Below, one piece after another: positions 52,469 through 61,816 of a stretch of DNA of 64,000 bases; within the stretch, counting starts at the first letter, position 1, and each line of letters starts with the position of its first letter. The stretch comes from Cribrihabitans marinus (GTDB taxonomy: Bacteria > Pseudomonadota > Alphaproteobacteria > Rhodobacterales > Rhodobacteraceae): positions 434,001 through 498,000 of the forward strand of contig NZ_FNYD01000001.1 in assembly GCF_900109035.1 (NCBI RefSeq), in the 5' to 3' direction. Below the pieces are notes generated by a model, which was not told where the DNA came from, made no database searches, and saw only the letters and a list, made by a program, of their open reading frames with translations. The position numbers and the translations under genes are program-made.

Positions 52469-52563
52469 CGTCCTGCCTCCGTTCGCTGATGCAACCCTAG
52501 CATTTTGCGCCCCGCTGGCTAGGGTGCCCCGGAACACGCCACGCAACCGACCGGAGGCAGATC

Positions 52564-53556
52564 GTGAAAGCCGTGACCTATGACCGCTTCGGCCCCGCCG
52601 CCGAGGTCCTGACCCTGGATACTCTGGACGACCCACAGCCGGCGCCCGGCGAGGTGCTGGTCGCGCTGGCCTATTCCGGGGTGAACCCGTCGGACGTCAA
52701 GGCCCGCGCCGGCGCGCGGCCGGGCGTGACCCGCCCGCCCTTTCCGCGGATCGTGCCGCATAGCGACGGCGCGGGCGAGATCGTGGCGGTCGGTGACGGC
52801 GTGGACGCCGGCCGGGTCGGTGAGCGCGTCTGGATCTGGAACGGCCAGTGGAAGCGCGCCTTCGGCACCGCCGCCGGGCTGATCGCCCTGCCCGCGGCGC
52901 AGGCGGTCGCGCTGCCGCCCGGAACTTCGCTTCAAACCGGTGCGGTTCTGGGCATCCCGGGCCAGACCGCCTGTCACACGGTGTTTTCCGGCGGGCCGGT
53001 GGAGGATGCCACGGTGCTGATCCACGGCGGCGCCGGAACGGTCGGCTATCTGGCGGTGCAGCTGGCGCGCTGGGGTGGCGCGCGGGTTATCGCGACCGCC
53101 CGCCCGACCGCCTTCGACCGGGTGCGCGAAGCGGGCGCGGACGCGGTGCTGGACTATGCCGCGCCGGACCTGGCCGAGCGTGTCCTGGCCGCCAATGACG
53201 GCCGCCCGGTGGACCGGATCGTCGATGTCGAGTTCGGCCGCAACGCGGCGGTGAATGCCGCCGTCATCGCCGAATGCGGCCGCATCAACGCCTATGGCTC
53301 GGCCGCAGTGATGGAACCGGTGCTGCCCTTCTACCCGCTCATGTTCAAGGCGGTGACGCTGGAAATGGCGCTGATCTACCTGCTGACGCCAGAGCAGCGC
53401 GAATACACTTGCAACCGGCTGCGCGCGGCGCTGGAGCAAGGCGCGCTCGACTGTCCGGTGCAGCAGGTTCTGCCGCTTGCCGACTGCGCCCGGGCGCATG
53501 ACATCGTGGCCCAGGGCGGGCGTCGCGGGGCGGTTCTGCTGGACACGCAAAGCTGA
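52564..53556 (+). CDS. NADPH:quinone reductase-type medium-chain oxidoreductase
   Basis: A 330-residue MDR protein. The N-terminus MKAVTYDRFGPAAEVLTLD and SGVNPSDVKARAG fit quinone reductases. The cofactor motif is VLIHGGAGTVGYLAVQLARW, giving NADPH preference by the downstream Arg. No zinc ligands are visible. The start is GTG at 52564 with GGAGGCAG. It faces the haloalkane-dehalogenase-like gene across 95 bases. It lies just before the tRNA-Gln. Confidence 0.88.
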   Translation: MKAVTYDRFGPAAEVLTLDTLDDPQPAPGEVLVALAYSGVNPSDVKARAGARPGVTRPPFPRIVPHSDGAGEIVAVGDGVDAGRVGERVWIWNGQWKRAFGTAAGLIALPAAQAVALPPGTSLQTGAVLGIPGQTACHTVFSGGPVEDATVLIHGGAGTVGYLAVQLARWGGARVIATARPTAFDRVREAGADAVLDYAAPDLAERVLAANDGRPVDRIVDVEFGRNAAVNAAVIAECGRINAYGSAAVMEPVLPFYPLMFKAVTLEMALIYLLTPEQREYTCNRLRAALEQGALDCPVQQVLPLADCARAHDIVAQGGRRGAVLLDTQS

Positions 53557-53590
53557 CCCGCAGGGCGGTTCGGCAGCGGGCCATTTTTTT
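53557..53590 (+). terminator. Possible terminator after the quinone reductase gene
   Basis: CCCGC (53557-53561) and GCGGG (53576-53580) are inverted, followed by CCA and seven T. The stem is short, so confidence is limited. Confidence 0.5.
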
Positions 53591-53599
53591 GAAACTGCC

Positions 53600-53629
53600 C
53601 TCTTGAACCCGTTTTGCAACCGGCGTAAG
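53600..53629 (+). promoter_or_regulatory. Weak candidate promoter for tRNA-Gln
   Basis: A TTGAAC box and a TAAGTA box, 17 bases apart, lie upstream of the tRNA; the second box ends 14 bases before the tRNA 5' end. The match to consensus is poor, but a promoter must be here. Confidence 0.3.
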
Positions 53630-53643
53630 TAGCCGCTCACCGT

Positions 53644-53718
53644 TGGGGTGTAGCCAAGTGGTAAGGCAGCGGTTTTTGGTACCGTGTACCGTAGGTTCGA
53701 ATCCTACCACCCCAGCCA
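53644..53718 (+). tRNA. tRNA-Gln (anticodon TTG)
   Basis: A 75-base cloverleaf with encoded CCA. TGGGGTG pairs with CACCCCA, the anticodon stem GCGGT/ACCGT frames TTTTGGT with anticodon TTG, and the T arm is GTAGG-TTCGAAT-CCTAC. Discriminator G. A tyrosine recombinase gene lies downstream, so its 3' end is a likely attachment site. Confidence 0.97.
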
Positions 53719-53990
53719 TGATCCAGAAAAAACACAGAAATACCAAAGGCTTGATCTTTGGTATCACGCGCGCATCGCAGCGCGTTTCTCGCCGTTTCCA
53801 GGACCCCCAAATTCGCCTCCTTTCTGCGTCCGAGCCAACGTCGACTCGGTTGGACAGGGCGCGTTGCATGGAGACAACACTCACTCGCCTGGTATTTCCG
53901 CGCGCGTCCGGTCGAACGGATTTCCTGCTCGCTGCGGGGACGTTCGGCATCGGGCCGATCCCTCCGTCCGCGGCAACGGAGTAGTGATCC

Positions 53991-55362
53991 ATGCCCTTCG
54001 ACTTTTCCGCGGTCCTCGACGAGACCGCTATCCCGCATGTGCTCAAGGAAATCCTGCGCGCCGAACTTGGGCGGATCGTATCCGAGAGCCAAGATCCCCT
54101 GCTCGACGCCGAGGCGCGTTTGTCGGAGCTTGACAAGGAATCCGACGCACTTCTCAAGGATGCCCAAGGTAGGACGTTCGCCGCCTGCGAATACGCGATC
54201 CTCGCTGCCTGCGATCGCCTGGATTTCGCGCGTCCCGCTGTCGTCCCGTTCGCGCTCGGCCGTGGCGTCACGGTGCTCCTGAAATCGCTCAAGGCGCTTG
54301 AACGCGATGTCATTGAGACCTTTGCCGATCCGCTGATCCTGGCAGAGCCGCTTCTCACCCGCCACGGTCTCGCCGTCATCGACGGCAGGGTTCCGGACCC
54401 GCTCCGCATCTCCGATGCGCTCGAGGCTGCGCTTCACGGGAAGAGTTCGCAGATGGTGCGGAAACTGAAGACCACGGCACGTATCGTCATGGAGTTCGAG
54501 GGAGATCTCCCTCTCGAACGCTTGCCGGACCATATCGACCGCATCATGACGCAGATTTCGCGCCTTCCCAAGCATCACGGAAGGTCGCATGGAAAGAATC
54601 GCTTCAACAAGGAAGGTGATGTCAGAACAAAACTTGACGATATCGCGGCCGCAGACGCGCATGACAAAGAACAGTATGCGTCCATCGCGGCGCGAAAGGA
54701 TCTCAGCATGGGCCAGAAGCGTGCGGAACTGGCCGATCTTCTGGCACCTCGGGTCACGCTCACGAACCTCGAGCGCCACCTCGATCGACTTCACGACATT
54801 CTCAGGTCGGCAGCTTACAGGAAGAACTATCAGGGACCGACAAAACTGAGGTCCTACCCGCAGCTCGCCCTTCTCATGAGGGACGATTGGCAAAACCGAC
54901 GCCGGGAGAACCCGCTCTACCTCCGTGTGACTCTTCCGAAGCTGCGCTTGCGCTGGTCCAACGAGCGACTCGTTCGAATGCTCACATCGCCAGTCTATCG
55001 CGGCTGCTGGAGCGACAAGCGCCGCTCCAAGTCCGGTCGCATGATCTTCCGTGACGCGCTCTACTGGGTACCGCTCATCCTGCTGACAATGGGCACCCGG
55101 GTGAAGGAAGTGCTGCAGCTAACCCGGCGCGACCTTCTTCTCCGCGACGGTGTGCATTGTCTGCGCCTTTGCTGGAACGCAGAGCAGGAGGGCAAAACCC
55201 CGTCTGCACAACGTATTGTGCCAATTCCGCAGGTTCTGTTGGACCTCGGCTTCGTCGACTGGGTTCGGTCGATCTAAGGCGGGCCGGGCGCGCTGCTCTT
55301 CCCCGAGATCGTCTCCGCGAATGCGGATGGCCCGGAGGACATCTTCACCAAGAGGTTCCACA
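53991..55362 (+). pseudogene. Tyrosine-recombinase (integrase) A, broken by an in-frame stop and lacking its C-terminus
   Basis: A 428-residue open frame starting at 53991 with helical N-terminal domain, then DNA-binding and catalytic parts. The catalytic Arg is in MGTRVKEVLQLTRRDL, and the following beta-strand region is KTPSAQRIVPIPQVLLDLGF. The frame meets TAA at 55275-55277 (VRSI-stop), but its sequence continues as GALLFPEIVSANADGPEDIFTKRF, as expected for a phage-type integrase, up to about 55360. The HxxR and Tyr motifs never appear in this frame. It lies 272 bases after tRNA-Gln in the same direction. Confidence 0.8.
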
Positions 55363-56013
55363 CTGTTCGTCGCCGCAATCGACATCACGACCATCCATCC
55401 GCGCGCCGAAGCAGTCCTCGCAGATGTCGTGAAGCAAACCAACCCTGCAAGGCGAGTCATCAAGCGCAATAGAGCCATGGCGATCGCGGTGCCCCCGCTG
55501 ACACCCCTTCGCCGTGAATGGCATGATCTCAGGTTCGGCCGCGACCTGGTCTGGACCGAGGGCCGCTATCGCCTCCGGGACTACAAGCTGCGTAAGACCC
55601 GGCATCGTCCCGGACGCGAGGAATACCCGGGATCCGTTCATCCGAACGCGCAGCATTTCGTCGACGCCCGCCTGCTTCAGGATGATGACCCGAAATATCT
55701 CGACGCCCTACGCGAGAATGCCGAGCAGCAGGAATGGCCGCTATTCGTCCATCCCAACGGCACGCTCGTTGCCGAGAACTACGTGTCGCAAGTCTGGTCA
55801 TCGGAGTTCGGAACCGGCGCGCATATCTGCCGATCTATCGTCTACGACGTGGTCTTTGCACTCAGCGAGGATGCGACGCTGGCTGGCATGGTCATGAACG
55901 ATCACACGTCGCAGCAAGCGCGCACAAGATACACTGGTGACAGAGCAAAGCAAGCCGCGCTCGCAGCGGCAAGTAAAGAAATCGACGGCATCTTTGATGC
56001 GTTCGATGCGTGA
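55363..56013 (+). pseudogene. Tyrosine-recombinase (integrase) B, C-terminal remnant
   Basis: A coding stretch in another frame. From VAAIDITTIHPRAEAVLADVV it runs to the recombinase end. The catalytic motifs His-x-x-Arg (HICRS), His (DHTS) and Tyr (RTRYTGD) are spaced as in the C-terminal part of tyrosine recombinases. There is no upstream start or Arg box of its own. It seems to belong to a second, partly deleted recombinase that now abuts the first. Confidence 0.7.
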
Positions 56014-56524
56014 TGTGGACAGCAGTGATAACTCTTGGTCGTATTCAGTCACTGGTGAGTGCCGCAACAAACCGACGCTGGCCTCTCGTGGGCGGTGATT
56101 GCGCGATGGGTCCGCCCGGAGCTACGCCAAATATCGGGCCCGGGGCGGGAAATGAGCATGGCGGCGCCCCCTTAAGGGGCGCGCGCCGGGGTTCTTCACA
56201 GCGTCCGTAGGACGTCGTCGGCATTGATGCCTTCGTTCAGGATGATTTGGAGATGCTCGCGCATGTCATCAGCATCCATTGCGCGAACAGTATAGGCGTC
56301 CGTATGGTTGGGACTTTCGTCCCGAGGACGGTGAGCCGGTTCGTTTCGGCGAAATGGTATCAGTCCGGTTCCGTTAGGGAGAACCGCAGGCAATCGCTTA
56401 CTGCTTCGCCCCAACACTCTCACAAACGGCCCATTCCTGCCATTGCCCACCCCGAGGTGATGCTGCGGTGCGGCCCGTCGAACCTGCCGTTCGCTGCACG
56501 CGCAAAACCAGGGCCCAATTAGAA
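56014..56524. other. 511-base stretch without a supported gene
   Basis: No reading frame here is convincing. A short hairpin, GCGCCCC-CTTAA-GGGGCGC (56164-56182), is visible but no T run follows. A C-terminal peptide of 27 residues (MDADDMREHLQIILNEGINADDV...) on the minus strand may be a remnant of a small protein. The stretch is consistent with degraded island DNA. Confidence 0.5.
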
Positions 56525-56959
56525 TCACAGATCGCGGACAGAACCGACATCCGCTCTCCGAACGCACCGCACGATCTGGAACATGAGATATCCGGCCGGT
56601 CCGAACAGGAAGGTCGCGGGCAGGCAGGGTGCAACCAACCAGAAGGCCATATCATCGCGCCGTCCCTGCCGACAGATCCACGCCCCGACCAAGAGGTCGA
56701 AGGCGAGGTAGTGAATCCACCCAGCGATCAGCGCATTTGCGTGCGAGAACAGCTCCGTCACCTCGGCGAAACTTCCGAAACCACCAGTTGGCGGCGGGAA
56801 GGCGAATGTCATGATCACATACCCCGCGGACAAGATCACAGGAATGGTCCAACCTGCGATCCGCTCGGACAAGATCGGCATAAGGGGTGACAGGAGGAGC
56901 GAGGCCCAACCGGCCATCGCCAGAATACCCGCAAGAGAGAAGATCAGTTCGTGGTTCAT
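56525..56959 (-). CDS. ABA4-like family (DUF4281) membrane protein
   Basis: A 144-residue protein with four hydrophobic segments (LIFSLAGILAMAGWASLLLSP, IPVILSAGYVIMTF, LIAGWIHYLAFDLLVGAW, LVAPCLPATFLFGPAGYLM). The stretch AGWIHYLAFDLLVGAWICR fits the ABA4-like family. Some homologues act in carotenoid/neoxanthin formation in plants; the bacterial role is unknown. It is alone among the island cargo. Confidence 0.8.
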   Translation of the reverse strand: MNHELIFSLAGILAMAGWASLLLSPLMPILSERIAGWTIPVILSAGYVIMTFAFPPPTGGFGSFAEVTELFSHANALIAGWIHYLAFDLLVGAWICRQGRRDDMAFWLVAPCLPATFLFGPAGYLMFQIVRCVRRADVGSVRDL

Positions 56960-57072
56960 TGAGTTTCCTGAAAGGCTGCGGCGCGTGGCGTCTCACCGTG
57001 TGTCGCGCACCCTCAATTGCAGTGACCGCCCTGCCTCGCCTGGGGTGCGATGCGGGGTGGCCAATTCAGTCT

Positions 57073-57501
57073 TCAGAGATCGAGTTCGACATGCGGCGTC
57101 CCGTCCGACGTTCGCTCCTTAGAGTGGCCATCGGGGCCGACCTCGACCCGGATCTGCTTGCGCAGGTTCGAGAAGCTCTCGAAGCGGACCACGTCCACCG
57201 CCTCGTCGAGATCGAGGACCAGCCGAAACCAACCGGGTCGCAACTGGTCAGCCGCCAGTACTGTCGCGGCGAAGGGTTGCGACATGTAGCGCCCGGTCAC
57301 CCGCCCACCGGCGGTCCAACCTCGGGGCGGGCGGTCGCGCATCTCGGCATGAAACGCGTTCCAGTCGCGGAAGCCGTGCCGCTGTGCGACCTTCTCCAGC
57401 GCCTGCGCGTGGCTGATCGGTTCACCCTGTTCGGTGAGGGTCGCGCGTATCCGTTTAGCTTCCCGCTTCGCTTTTGCGATCGTCGGCAACTCGCGTGTCA
57501 T
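57073..57501 (-). CDS. Glyoxalase-superfamily (Glyoxalase_8-like) protein
   Basis: A 142-residue protein beginning MTRELPTIAKAKREAKRIRATL, then ISHAQALEKVAQRHGFRDWNAFHAEM, which recalls the N-terminal domain of the glyoxalase-related family. The second half (FAATVLAADQLRPGWFRLVLDLDEAVDVVRFESFSNLR) is less clear. ATG at 57501 overlaps the stop of the MATE fragment (ATGA). The function is unknown. Confidence 0.7.
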   Translation of the reverse strand: MTRELPTIAKAKREAKRIRATLTEQGEPISHAQALEKVAQRHGFRDWNAFHAEMRDRPPRGWTAGGRVTGRYMSQPFAATVLAADQLRPGWFRLVLDLDEAVDVVRFESFSNLRKQIRVEVGPDGHSKERTSDGTPHVELDL

Positions 57502-57686
57502 ACCCACCCTTCCCCGATTGGCGTAACGGCGGCCAGCGCGTTCGCCCCCGAGAAATGCCCCAGGACAAGCGAATCGGCCACGGCGAGAGCGCCGTTCATG
57601 CCCATGACGAAGATGATGGGAAGCGCTGTGCGCGCGCAGATCGGGCCGAGCGGCCCTGTGAGAAACGAATTGATGTGGGACGACAT
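57498..57686 (-). pseudogene. N-terminal fragment of a MATE-family efflux transporter
   Basis: Only 62 codons remain. MSSHINSFLTGPLGPICARTALPIIFVMGMNGALAVADSLVLGHFSGANALAAV is the start of a multidrug-and-toxic-compound-extrusion protein, whose full length is about 440 residues. It then ends abruptly at TPIGEGWV and a stop that overlaps the next gene. The rest is absent, pointing to deletion or recombination at this junction. Confidence 0.8.
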
Positions 57687-57868
57687 GACCCCGTTTTCCT
57701 TCCGGCTCAGGTCGCGCAAGGATTGGACGGGGCCCGCATTACCATCCGCGCGACAGGTGCCGAGGATGACGAAGATCGTATCGGCTACAGAACTTCACCT
57801 TGACGGAATGTCGGCGGGCGGCAGGCGTCTGTTGCCTGCGGCGCTGTTAGACGGCCCGGGGTGTGCTG

Positions 57869-58783
57869 TCAAGCGGCGCGGGTTCCACGCCCCACGCGCT
57901 CTGCGAGGCCGCGGGCCAAGGTGTCGAAGACGATGCGGATGCGGCGGCTGGTCTGTAACTCGCGGTGCGTGACCAGCCAGATGGGGAACTCCAGCGACGG
58001 AAAATCGGGCAGAACCTTTTCGATGCCCGGCTCGGCGTCACCGAGGGTTTCGGGCTGCATGGAGACGCCATAGCCCGCCTTCACCAGCTCCCAGGCGACG
58101 ACGCCGCTCGCGCTCGACATCACGAAGCTTTCCGCCCGGATCGGCACGCCCATGTTGTACAGCGGGGCCATCAGGCGTTCGGGATCGGCATTGCCCACGA
58201 AGTCGTGGTCGGCGATGTCGCGCGCGGTGCGCGGACGGCCGGCGCGGTCGAGATAATCGGTCGCGGCATAGAGATTCGCGCGAAAGTCGCCGAGGTGCCG
58301 CGCGATAAGGTCGTGCTGGTCCGGCCGGACATGCCGGATCGCGATATCGGCGTCGCGCTGCGTCAGGTTTTCCATCTCGCTCGAGGCGAGGATGCGGACG
58401 CGGACGCCCGGCGCGGCGTCCCTGAGAGGCTTGAGGACGCGGGGCAGGATCGCAGCGGACAGCAGGTCGGTCCCTGTGACCGTGACCTCGCCCGTCACGT
58501 CCTGCGACTTTCCGTCGGCCACCATGGAGATCAGCGTCGCCGCCTCGCCCATCGCACGGACATGGAGGAGCAGGTCTCGACCGGACTCTGTCAGGGTCAG
58601 CCCCCGGACGCTGCGTTCGACGAGCGTCACCTCCAGCGCTTCCTCCAACGCGCCGATCTGCCGCCCGATGGTCGGCTGGGTCGACTTCAGCACGCGCGCA
58701 GCACCACTGAACGAGCCTTCCTCGGCTGTCGCGAGGAAGGCGCGCACCTGGTTCCAGTCGAAGGAGATGGCCTGCCAGTTCAT
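57869..58783 (-). CDS. LysR-family transcriptional regulator
   Basis: A 304-residue regulator. The N-terminal winged helix has FDWNQVRAFLATAEEGSFSGAARVL and TQPTIGRQIGALEEALEVTLVER. The effector-binding domain includes DVTGEVTVTGTDLLSAAILPRVLKPL and ADIAIRHVRPDQHDL. It is divergent from the methyltransferase at 58925, the most likely target, with 141 bases between. Confidence 0.9.
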   Translation of the reverse strand: MNWQAISFDWNQVRAFLATAEEGSFSGAARVLKSTQPTIGRQIGALEEALEVTLVERSVRGLTLTESGRDLLLHVRAMGEAATLISMVADGKSQDVTGEVTVTGTDLLSAAILPRVLKPLRDAAPGVRVRILASSEMENLTQRDADIAIRHVRPDQHDLIARHLGDFRANLYAATDYLDRAGRPRTARDIADHDFVGNADPERLMAPLYNMGVPIRAESFVMSSASGVVAWELVKAGYGVSMQPETLGDAEPGIEKVLPDFPSLEFPIWLVTHRELQTSRRIRIVFDTLARGLAERVGRGTRAA

Positions 58784-58924
58784 GTACCAGCGTATAGCAG
58801 ATGGACGGATTTAGGCAATCGACCAGTCGTGTACGCATGGGCAATACCGCTCTCCACAGGGAGCGGCCCGATGGCCGCCCCGTTTCACCGCGCCGCGCGC
58901 CCACTTGTTTCGATGGATAGACCG

Positions 58925-59545
58925 ATGACCGCTCAACCCTTCTGGGACCGCATGGCCCCAAAATACGCCCGCAAGCCCGTGGGTGATCCCGACGCCTACC
59001 ACGAGAAACTCGCGCTCGCCGCTTCGCTGCTGAAGCCCGGTGACCGGGTCCTCGAGATCGGCTGCGGGACGGGTACCACCGCGCTGCGGCTCGCGCGCCA
59101 CGTCGCCAAATACACCGCGACAGACGGCTCCCGCGCCATGATCGGGATCGCCGGTACGAAGCTCGGCCCGGGCGCACCGGAGAACGTCACGTTTCATCAT
59201 GCCGACGCGGCCGAGCAGGTCGCCGGGGCGCCCTTCGACGCAATCTGCGCCTTCAGCCTGCTGCACCTGGTCGAGGACGTCCCGGGGGTTCTGGCGACCG
59301 TGCACGCGCAGCTGAGGCCGCGCGGTCTGTTCCTGTCCAAGACGGTGTGCACGAAGGCGGCCGCCTGGCCGATCCGTGTGCTGATCCCCACGCTCACCAC
59401 GCTCCGCATCGCGCCGAGGGTCACGCCGCTGAGCCGGGCGGAGCTCGTCCGGCATATCGCGGACGCGGGCTTCGAGGTCGAGCGCACTATGCATTTCGGC
59501 AAGAACCGCATGAGTCCGATCATCGTCGCGCGCAAGGCCGCGTGA
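58925..59545 (+). CDS. SAM-dependent methyltransferase (island, first)
   Basis: A 206-residue class I methyltransferase. The SAM motif is GDRVLEIGCGTGTTALRLARHV, with YTATDGSRAMI as motif II and CAFSLLHLVEDVPGVLATVHAQLRPRGLFLSKT as motif III-IV. The C-terminus PLSRAELVRHIADAGFEVERT fits small-molecule methyltransferases. ATG at 58925, with another in-frame ATG at 58913. It is divergent from a LysR regulator and precedes the membrane genes. Confidence 0.85.
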   Translation: MTAQPFWDRMAPKYARKPVGDPDAYHEKLALAASLLKPGDRVLEIGCGTGTTALRLARHVAKYTATDGSRAMIGIAGTKLGPGAPENVTFHHADAAEQVAGAPFDAICAFSLLHLVEDVPGVLATVHAQLRPRGLFLSKTVCTKAAAWPIRVLIPTLTTLRIAPRVTPLSRAELVRHIADAGFEVERTMHFGKNRMSPIIVARKAA

Positions 59546-59579
59546 AGCCAACCGCCCCGTTATTCCGAGAGACCGCAGC

Positions 59580-60249
59580 ATGCATTTCGTAAGCCGTCGC
59601 GAATGGGCGTTCCTCGCCCTGGTATTCCTCTACTCCTTCATCCCAGCCGTGGGCGGACTATTCCGGATTCCGGAGCTTCTTGGCATGCCGGCGATCGTTC
59701 CGCCGAACCCGCGCGCGGTGATCGATCCCGTGCCGATCACGCTGCACATCCTCGGCAGTTCGGTTTTCTGCCTGGCCGGGGCCGTTCAGTTCCTGCCGAG
59801 CCTGCGGCGCCATCGCCCAGCCCTGCACCGGACCCTCGGGCGGGTCGTGGCGGCAGCGGGATGCCGTCAGCGCGCTCACCGGGCTCTGGATGACCGTGTC
59901 CTACACGTTCCCAGCGGCGCTGCAAGGACCACTGCTCTACGGGGCGCGGGTCACGCTCAGCCTCGCGATGGTCGCCTTGATTGCGTGGGCCGTCGTTGCA
60001 ATCCGGTCGCGAGACATCGCCTCGCACCGGGCCGCGATGCTGCGTGCCTATGCCATCGCCCAAGGGGCCTCAACGCAGACCGCGCTCTTTCTGATCGCCA
60101 TGATCTTCTTCGGAACCGAGCCGCTCGGCGTCTCGCGGGACCTGATGATGGTGGCCGCGTGGGCGATCAACATCGGGGTCGCGGAGGTCCTGATCCATCG
60201 TGCCTTCGGGACGCGCAGATCGCGCGCGACGGTCTCCAGCACGCCTTGA
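59580..60249 (+). pseudogene. DUF2306-like membrane protein, frameshifted
   Basis: Two joined frames give one protein with six or so hydrophobic segments: MHFVSRREWAFLALVFLYSFIPAV, VPITLHILGSSVFCLAGAVQFLPSLRRHRPALHRTLGRVV, then after the break ALTGLWMTVSYTFP, LSLAMVALIAWAVVAI, YAIAQGASTQTALFLIAM and a last helix. The HILGSSVFCLAGAVQFLPSLRRHRPALHR pattern resembles DUF2306. The break lies near 59858-59864, where one extra base (or two missing) is needed. It may be a real lesion or an assembly error. Confidence 0.75.
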
Positions 60250-60298
60250 CCCTTGGCCACATGCCGACCGGCCTTACCACCTCCAAAAGGAAACCCGA

Positions 60299-60718
60299 AT
60301 GCGAAAGCTCGATCCCCATACCCTTCTCTCAGCCCTCTGGCTCTTCATCCTGCTCAACATCATCTTTCGCGACATTCACCAGTTTGTCCTCGCGTCCCAC
60401 CTCAAGATGCTGCTCACCGGCCATTACAACGGCATGGAGATCACGGAAGAACTGATGCTTCTGGGCGGTGTCCACGTCCAGGTCCCGATCGCGATGGTGC
60501 TCTTTTCGCTGCTGCTGACCCGCAGGATCGGCCGTCCTGTCACCATCCTTGCAGCAATCATTACGACGGGGACGCTCCTCTCCTCCGCGCCGCCTGACCT
60601 GGACGACACCTTTCACCTCGTCATCGAGCTCGCGGCCCTCGCCGCAATTCTATGGACCGCTTGGACGTGGACCGATCAGGAACGTGCCGCGGCTCAGGCC
60701 GGCAACCAACACTTGTAA
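60299..60718 (+). CDS. DUF6326-like four-helix membrane protein
   Basis: A 139-residue membrane protein with four hydrophobic segments (LLSALWLFILLNIIFRDI, LLGGVHVQVPIAMVLFSLLL, TILAAIITTGTLLSSA, IELAALAAILWTAWTW). The start HTLLSALWLFILLNIIFRDIHQF fits the DUF6326 family. AAAAGGAAA precedes the ATG. It follows the broken DUF2306 gene by 49 bases and precedes the second methyltransferase. Function unknown. Confidence 0.75.
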   Translation: MRKLDPHTLLSALWLFILLNIIFRDIHQFVLASHLKMLLTGHYNGMEITEELMLLGGVHVQVPIAMVLFSLLLTRRIGRPVTILAAIITTGTLLSSAPPDLDDTFHLVIELAALAAILWTAWTWTDQERAAAQAGNQHL

Positions 60719-60764
60719 GCGTCCGTGTCCGTATCACGACGTTTCCGAAAGCCAGGAAAATCAG

Positions 60765-61463
60765 ATGTTTGCACAGACGCCCATACGCGATGGAGTCGAT
60801 CAATACGAGAGACTGGCGCCGCGCTATGACAGGCTGCATCATCGCTGGCTGCGGCATGCAGGAGGCGAGGCTCAGGCCGCCTTAGAGGCTTTGGTGCGCG
60901 CGCTCGCAACGCCGAACTCGAAGTTGCTGGATGCGGGCTGCGGCACCGGCAAACTGGCCCGTACATTGATTGCCGAGGGCATGTCGCCGCAACTGATGAC
61001 CCTGCTCGACCCGTCTGCAGCCATGCTTGCGCGCTGCGCGGACATTCCTGTGCCGAAGATGCAAGAACGACTGGAGGCGCTGCCGTTTGAAGACGGCGCG
61101 TTCGATCTTGTGACCTGTGTCTGGGCGCTGGAAACCGTACCGGATCCCTTTCTGGCATTGACTGAGCTTTGCAGGGTCGTTCGACGAGGCGGCGCGCTGT
61201 GCCTCGCGTTCTGCGCCGATGAGCCTGCCCGTGGGCTGGCGGACGGTCTGATGCGCCAGGCGCTTTTGTATCGCGGCACCGGTCGGTTCTTGTCCCGCTC
61301 TCGCTTGATGCGGGCCATCGAGAGTATCGATGGATTTGAAGTGCGCGCAATTCCGAGCCAGGGTCCGGCCTCGACCGTGCTTGCAAGGCGGACAGGCGCT
61401 GTGGTCCAAGCGGTCACGAAACCGAAAGTTGAGCCATATCCACCACAACATGGAGATCAATAA
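60765..61463 (+). CDS. SAM-dependent methyltransferase (island, second)
   Basis: A 232-residue class I methyltransferase. SAM motif SKLLDAGCGTGKLARTLIAEG, LLDPSAAMLARCADIPVPKMQERLEALPFEDGAFDLVTCVWALETVPDP, and RVVRRGGALCLAFCADEP are all present. It is not close to the first one of the island in sequence. The ATG at 60765 has AGGAAAATC. Its 3' end overlaps the convergent coding fragment by about 50 bases. Confidence 0.85.
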   Translation: MFAQTPIRDGVDQYERLAPRYDRLHHRWLRHAGGEAQAALEALVRALATPNSKLLDAGCGTGKLARTLIAEGMSPQLMTLLDPSAAMLARCADIPVPKMQERLEALPFEDGAFDLVTCVWALETVPDPFLALTELCRVVRRGGALCLAFCADEPARGLADGLMRQALLYRGTGRFLSRSRLMRAIESIDGFEVRAIPSQGPASTVLARRTGAVVQAVTKPKVEPYPPQHGDQ

Positions 61464-61803
61464 TGATCGGATAGGCCTGAAGGATCTCATGGTTTGAATG
61501 CCTCCCGTCGCAGCATTGGTGGCCGTAAGAGTCCGCGCCGGAATGTTTTATCTCGTAGCCGAGCGCGAGGAACGCTTCGCGTGCCGCCGGGCTTGGGGGA
61601 TCAGGATGTCTCGGGGACGTCATCACCGTGATGCCTGCGATCTCACGGCCGCATTGGACGTAGTGCCGGTCGATCCAGACGAGGGCCGACGGTAAGCGGT
61701 ACTTCTGGACGAGCCAGAGCGTGACATCGCAGATGTCTTGCTCGAGACCGAATTCCTCCGGATAGACACTCAGACGGCGCTGTCTCGCGATCTGCAGGGC
61801 ACA
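61414..61803 (-). pseudogene. Unrecognised coding fragment without a start codon
   Basis: A protein-like frame of about 129 codons: CALQIARQRRLSVYPEEFGLEQDICDVTLWLVQKYRLPSALVWIDRHY..., ending DMAQLSVS. It has normal composition and plausible secondary structure, but no start codon in frame between the preceding stop and about 61620. It lies 13 bases after the stop of the next small gene, so it may be the second gene of the same unit with a lost start. No family recognised. Confidence 0.4.
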
Positions 61804-61816
61804 TCGCGGCGCGGCC

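Noticed and set aside
56164-56182. Hairpin GCGCCCC-CTTAA-GGGGCGC as terminator
   Set aside because: No T run follows on either strand, and there is no intact gene directly upstream.
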